A DNA stretch of 64,000 nucleotides. Source: Nisaea sp. (GTDB lineage: Bacteria > Pseudomonadota > Alphaproteobacteria > Thalassobaculales > Thalassobaculaceae). The position numbers and the translations under genes are program-made. Of the stretch, positions 60,912-64,000 are shown piece after piece; the stretch's first letter is position 1; the number at the start of each line of letters is the position of its first letter. Location of the stretch: positions 62,001 through 126,000 of the forward strand of contig NZ_JAXMNY010000002.1 in NCBI RefSeq assembly GCF_034670185.1. Direction: 5' to 3'. The notes under the pieces are model-generated. The model saw only the letters and a program-made list of their open reading frames with translations. It had not been told where the DNA came from and ran no database searches.

Positions 60912-61450
60912 CGCTCGGCCGAAGAGGTTTCTTCCGGCGCCTCCATCCCTGGCAATGGGCCGCCGAGCAGATCGTCAATGAACAGGCTGACCAGTTGGGA
61001 GCGGCTGGTCACCCCGGCCTTGGCATAGATACGGGTAAGCTGGGCCCTTACGGTGCTTGCCGCCGTCTTTCGGATCTCCGCGATTTCCGCAATCTCGAAC
61101 CCCTTGATGGCAAGCATCGCAACGTTTGCTTCGGCACCAGTCAATTGCCAGTGCTTGAAATGCTCTCCGATCATCGTACCAAGCGCGCCGGACGCAATCG
61201 TCACCGCTTCTTCCGCCCTGCCCGCCTGCTCGATCGTACGGCGCATTTCAATTGCACCGAAGACGATGCCTGACACAAGTGCGACAGCAACAGCCGCCTC
61301 CAGCACATCGTGCCCGGACAAGCCGGAGAAGTGCAGATCCCTGATCGCGTCGCCGACAAAGAACACCGCGCAAACGGACTGCAGAACAAGAACGGCGGCG
61401 AGCCCATAGACCCGCCGCCGTAATCTGGCTTTTGAATCAGTGTCGCCCAA
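60908..61450 (-). CDS. Membrane-tethered LuxR-type transcriptional regulator
   Basis: 180 residues. Two hydrophobic helices at about 14-33 (YGLAAVLVLQSVCAVFFVGD) and 50-68, a helical linker (RRTIEQAGRAEEAVTIASGAL), then a LuxR/GerE helix-turn-helix from about 100: WQLTGAEANVAMLAIKGFEIAEIAEIRKTAASTVRAQLTRIYAKAGVTSRSQLV. A DNA-binding domain held at the membrane by two helices is unusual. It starts 10 bases after the cytochrome b gene stop and is the third gene of a PepSY/cytochrome b/LuxR operon, so membrane redox or heme state may set its activity (inference). Confidence 0.85.
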   Translation of the reverse strand: MGDTDSKARLRRRVYGLAAVLVLQSVCAVFFVGDAIRDLHFSGLSGHDVLEAAVAVALVSGIVFGAIEMRRTIEQAGRAEEAVTIASGALGTMIGEHFKHWQLTGAEANVAMLAIKGFEIAEIAEIRKTAASTVRAQLTRIYAKAGVTSRSQLVSLFIDDLLGGPLPGMEAPEETSSAER

Positions 61451-61460
61451 GAATGCCCCC

Positions 61461-62021
61461 TCACACAGGCCCGGACTTGCCGCGCCGGCTCCATGTCATT
61501 TGCCGGATCAGATTGATCCCGGAAAGTTTCGACTCCAGCAATACACCGCCGACATGCAGAGCCGCCATGAGAACCAGGAGATTTGCCGTAACCTCATGCA
61601 CCTCTTCAGCAACCTCGCCAATCTGGCTGGCCTCACCGAAATTTTCCAGCAGGATGCCCGTTCCGGCAACCGCGAACAACATGCCCCACAGCCCATAGAC
61701 CATCAGCGCGCCCAGCGGATTGTGGGACCGGCCAGCTTCCGCGTTCCCGTGCCTGCCGGGGCTCAACATTTTCCGGGCATGATCCCGCGCAGCCGTCAGG
61801 CTCGGAGGGAAGGAAGAGAACCGGGCGCGCCGGGTCCCGACGACACCCCAGATCATCCGCAACACGACCATCGCGAGCGCCACATATCCGAGCCATTCAT
61901 GCAGTTCCGAATGTTCCGAAACGACAGTGAAATTCAGCAAAACACAAACCGCGACGGTCCAGTGCGTGATGCGGACGACCGGGTCCCAGTGTCGAAGAGA
62001 CACCGGCCGACGCCCGTCCAT
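61461..62021 (-). CDS. Cytochrome b561-like (diheme) membrane protein
   Basis: 186 residues, four TM helices. Candidate heme ligands: the pair in VVRITHWTVAVC (TM1), HEWLGYVALAMVVLR (TM2), and HEVTANLLVLMAALHVGG (two His in TM4); the start RHWDPVVRITHW is the usual prokaryotic b561/NiFe-hydrogenase-type cytochrome b pattern. It overlaps the PepSY gene by one base (TGATG). Such proteins often pair with PepSY or c-type cytochrome partners to pass electrons across the membrane. Confidence 0.88.
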   Translation of the reverse strand: MDGRRPVSLRHWDPVVRITHWTVAVCVLLNFTVVSEHSELHEWLGYVALAMVVLRMIWGVVGTRRARFSSFPPSLTAARDHARKMLSPGRHGNAEAGRSHNPLGALMVYGLWGMLFAVAGTGILLENFGEASQIGEVAEEVHEVTANLLVLMAALHVGGVLLESKLSGINLIRQMTWSRRGKSGPV

Positions 62022-62290
62022 CAGTGCTTGCGCTCCTGTTCGCGGATGTTGCCGGTCACCGGGTCGAGTTCCAGCTCCCAGGTCTCGCCATTGCGTTTCA
62101 CATAGACTTCAATCTCATCGCTGTCGTGTTTCAGTCGGATGATTTCGTATCCCTGCTTTTCGAGCAGGGTCCGGACCTGTGCATCCGACAGCCGCTCACC
62201 GGACTTGTTGTCCGTTCCGGCAACGCTGTAACCGACCAAGGGAATGGCGATGAGCGCCGCAGCGCAGGCACCGAGCATCAGCTTCTTCAT
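62021..62290 (-). CDS. Small periplasmic PepSY-domain protein
   Basis: 89 residues with a signal peptide (KKLMLGACAAALIAIPLVGYSVAG) and a mature PepSY-like domain: LSDAQVRTLLEKQGYEIIRLKHDSDEIEVYVKRNGETWELELDPVTGNI. The ATG at 62290, with GGAG six bases upstream, is preferred over a TTG at 62302. First gene of the operon, translationally coupled to the cytochrome b gene. PepSY proteins often accompany b-type cytochromes and two-component systems and may inhibit or sense at the membrane surface. Confidence 0.85.
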   Translation of the reverse strand: MKKLMLGACAAALIAIPLVGYSVAGTDNKSGERLSDAQVRTLLEKQGYEIIRLKHDSDEIEVYVKRNGETWELELDPVTGNIREQERKH

Positions 62291-62427
62291 GACTGTCTCC
62301 AATCTTCAGATTGTCCGACAACATGATTGCCGCCGGTGATCTGCAGATGGCGCATGACAAAGCGTCGCGGAATGCGCTTTTCGCTTATGGCCGACTTTGT
62401 AAGCGGATGCTTACGCGGGAAATTGGC

Positions 62428-62706
62428 TCAGAGCTTCAGCCCCTTGCCGTCGCCGTCATTGTCGCCTGACTTGTCCGTCTCTCCGGCTTTTGGATTGACC
62501 CGTCGAATGATGATATCGCCGTTCGGCAAGACCTCCGGCGCTTCATATTGCGGGATCGAGGAAAAGAAGGCGCGCAGGCCGTCGAGCACCATCTGCGCTC
62601 CGCGCTCGATCGTGTCTGCAGGCGGCTCTTCGGCGGCCCTTGCAGGTCCGGTGGCGACGGCCATGGACAGGCCAAGAATTACTGCTAGCGACGGTAGAGT
62701 CTTCAT
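62428..62706 (-). CDS. Small exported protein of unknown function (YEAPEVLPNGDIIIRR motif)
   Basis: 92 residues with a signal peptide ending ARAA at about 25. The segment QYEAPEVLPNGDIIIRR resembles a small conserved alphaproteobacterial protein that is often loosely named as an ATPase, although no Walker motif exists here. The C-terminal tail is Asp/Gly/Lys-rich. It lies 137 bases upstream of the PepSY gene, same strand, and may or may not share its transcript. Function unknown. Confidence 0.65.
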   Translation of the reverse strand: MKTLPSLAVILGLSMAVATGPARAAEEPPADTIERGAQMVLDGLRAFFSSIPQYEAPEVLPNGDIIIRRVNPKAGETDKSGDNDGDGKGLKL

Positions 62707-62772
62707 CTATGGCTCCTTTGTCAGGACAACCCATCATAGCCATGATTTAGCCGATAAAAAGGCAAAGGCACG

Positions 62773-63234
62773 CTACCTGCCCCGGCCTGCGACCACGGCA
62801 CCGGTGACACCGTTTACATCCTCGATGAGTGCTCCGATCTCTTCCCGGGTCATGCCGATAGTCTCAAACAGACAGGCTGCGACCTCTTCAGACCTCTGCT
62901 TCAGCGCCCGCCCCTCCGGCATGAGGGAGACCAGCACCTGACGTTCGTCATTGGCGGCGCGGCGGCGGCGTACCAGCCCCGCGCTTTCCAAACGTTTCAG
63001 CAAGGGCGTCAGGGTGTTCGATTCAAGATGCAGCAGCTCGCCAAGCTGACCGACGCTCTGATCATCCTGCTCCCACAGGGCAACCAGCACCAGATATTGC
63101 GGATAGGTCAGTCCGAGCTTCCCCAGAAGCGGCTTGTAGAACCGGTTCATGGCGTGATGGGCCTTGTAGAGTGCGAAGCACAGAAAGTCGTCCAGATGGG
63201 GCGGACGATGCTTTTCCGAATCCGAGTCCGTCAT
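62773..63234 (-). CDS. ohrR: OhrR-type MarR-family peroxide-responsive repressor
   Basis: 153 residues. A winged-helix MarR domain: LTYPQYLVLVALWEQDDQSVGQLGELLHLESNTLTPLLKRLESAGLVRRRR with the wing in ANDERQVLVSL. The redox-active Cys of OhrR is C19 in the N-terminal LDDFLCFALYKAHH motif. Organic hydroperoxides oxidise it and release DNA. It is divergent from ohr, with two palindromic operators between them. Confidence 0.93.
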   Translation of the reverse strand: MTDSDSEKHRPPHLDDFLCFALYKAHHAMNRFYKPLLGKLGLTYPQYLVLVALWEQDDQSVGQLGELLHLESNTLTPLLKRLESAGLVRRRRAANDERQVLVSLMPEGRALKQRSEEVAACLFETIGMTREEIGALIEDVNGVTGAVVAGRGR

Positions 63235-63261
63235 GGATCTCTCCAGAGAGGTTCAGAAGAA

Positions 63262-63339
63262 ATTTAATCGCACACGATTTAATCGCAAGCCCTTGACGCT
63301 ATCGGCATAGGCATTATTTATATCGTGCACGATATAAAT
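63262..63339. promoter_or_regulatory. Twin OhrR operators and ohr promoter
   Basis: O1 (63262-63283): ATTTAATCG, CACA, CGATTTAAT, one mismatch. O2 (63316-63339): arms ATTTATATCG and CGATATAAAT around TGCA, perfect. A TTGACG (63293-63298) lies between them, and its -10 would fall in the left arm of O2, so bound OhrR would block ohr transcription. O1 lies 28 bases upstream of the ohrR start. Confidence 0.85.
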
Positions 63340-63365
63340 ACCCACTCAAACCAAGGAGCCACATC

Positions 63366-63797
63366 ATGTCAGTGAATGTCCTCTATACCATCGGCGCCAC
63401 CGCAACCGGCGGCCGGGACGGTCAGGCAAAAACCAGCGACGGCGCACTCGATGTCACGCTCTCGACCCCGAAGGAACTCGGCGGCGCGGGCGGCACGGGT
63501 AACAATCCGGAACAGCTTTTCGCGGCGGGCTATGCCGCCTGCTTCCTCGGCGCCATGAAGTTCGTCGCCTCCCAGGGGGACTCGTCGGTGAAGATCACGC
63601 CGGACACCACCGTCTCCTCCGAAGTCGGCATCGGCCCGCGCTCGGAAGGCGGGTTCGGGCTTGAGGTATCGCTCTCGGTTTCTGTCCCCGGCGCCAACAA
63701 GGACGCGGTGCAGAACCTGATCGAGAAAGCCCATCAGGTCTGCCCGTACTCGAACGCTACGCGGAACAATATCGACGTGAAACTGTCCGTCGGCTGA
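63366..63797 (+). CDS. ohr: Organic hydroperoxide resistance protein
   Basis: 143 residues, thiol peroxidase of the Ohr/OsmC fold that reduces organic and fatty-acid hydroperoxides using dihydrolipoyl groups. The catalytic Cys pair is C59 (AAGYAACFLGAMK) and C126 (HQVCPYSNATR); NNPEQLFAAGYAACF is the family signature. ATG with AAGGAGC upstream. Regulated by the divergent OhrR through the operators at 63262-63339; it ends before a strong terminator. Confidence 0.96.
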   Translation: MSVNVLYTIGATATGGRDGQAKTSDGALDVTLSTPKELGGAGGTGNNPEQLFAAGYAACFLGAMKFVASQGDSSVKITPDTTVSSEVGIGPRSEGGFGLEVSLSVSVPGANKDAVQNLIEKAHQVCPYSNATRNNIDVKLSVG

Positions 63798-63851
63798 AGC
63801 CGAACGCAAATGAGAACGATGGCTAGATGTTGTCCTCGCATTTGATGTGCC

Positions 63852-63882
63852 AAGGGGGCGTAAAATTACGCCCCCTTTACTC
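63852..63882 (+). terminator. Intrinsic terminator after ohr
   Basis: AAGGGGGCGTAA (63852-63863) faces TTACGCCCCCTT (63866-63877), followed by TACTCTACTC; the stem is perfect and very GC-rich at its base. The remaining 120 bases to the window end show no gene. Confidence 0.82.
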
Positions 63883-64000
63883 TACTCGAATAAATTCTCA
63901 TAAAAATCTCTACCAAACACCGCTCGCTGCATCGATGGATGGTTCTTTCGATCTTTGCTCACACATCAGCGATGGAGCCGTCAGGCTACGCCTGCTAACC

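Noticed and set aside
1..64000. tRNA, rRNA, insertion sequences, integrases, att sites and a replication origin
   Set aside because: Looked for cloverleaf-like, transposase-like and integrase-like sequences while reading; none could be supported.

Overview
The window is chromosomal DNA of a GC-rich Gram-negative bacterium, most likely an alphaproteobacterium. Supporting signs are the heterotetrameric sarcosine oxidase locus soxBDAG, the order ispH-thrB-rnhA, OhrR/Ohr, a PAS_5-type protein and dispersed GTCATCC-GGCCG repeats. A Rhodospirillales-like, probably marine or soil organism is my inference, not something the sequence proves. I see no phage genes, transposases, rRNA, tRNA or CRISPR array. 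Coding density is high, with many 1-, 4- and 8-base overlaps inside operons.

Layout. 1-7.1 kb: the 3' part of a PrpE-type acyl-CoA synthetase, converging on a five-gene dipeptide/oligopeptide ABC importer operon. 7.4-11.6 kb: a class III aminotransferase, an unrecognised membrane protein with a Lys/Asp-rich tail, and a PAS_5 protein. 11.7-17.0 kb: soxBDAG. 17.0-24.2 kb: small enzymes with divergent regulators (SDR/AraC, nitronate monooxygenase/HxlR), a phosphoesterase, a GST, a K+ channel with a zinc-ribbon tail and a D-serine dehydratase-like enzyme. 24.2-30.9 kb: a non-pyrrolysine MttB homologue, two exported unknowns, a type III polyketide synthase with an ICMT-type methyltransferase, and NmrA/TetR. 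31.5-40.5 kb: two large RTX proteins flanking a sugar-acid dehydratase/aldolase/SDR operon. 40.5-47.5 kb: a dimethylglycine dehydrogenase-like flavoprotein, a ferric-siderophore ABC importer and an SRPBCC protein. 47.5-51.7 kb: MFS, rnhA, thrB, ispH and a lipoprotein. 51.8-57.2 kb: a tandem glycine riboswitch, gcvT, gcvH, full-length gcvP and a HAD phosphatase. 57.3-60.3 kb: a QseB/C-like two-component system followed by a small acidic RTX protein. 60.4-64 kb: YbaK, a PepSY/cytochrome b/membrane-LuxR operon, a small periplasmic protein, and OhrR with divergent Ohr.

Working together. An MttB homologue, a DMGDH-like flavoprotein, sarcosine oxidase and the glycine cleavage system could form a stepwise N-demethylation route from a methylated amine, such as glycine betaine, through dimethylglycine and sarcosine to glycine and then C1-folate. 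The three RTX proteins look like type I secretion substrates, but no type I exporter is in the window. Several divergent regulator/target pairs carry clear symmetric or tandem operator candidates (AraC, HxlR, TetR, OhrR, and the OmpR-class response regulator).

Best candidates for something under-described are: the PepSY / cytochrome b / two-TM LuxR operon, which could be a membrane redox-to-transcription device; the two-component system linked by an 11-bp-phased repeat to an Asp-rich RTX protein; the paired RTX proteins that share a long C-terminal module but carry different front ends; and the ion channel with a cytoplasmic zinc ribbon. All functional calls come from reading motifs by eye; no database search was run.
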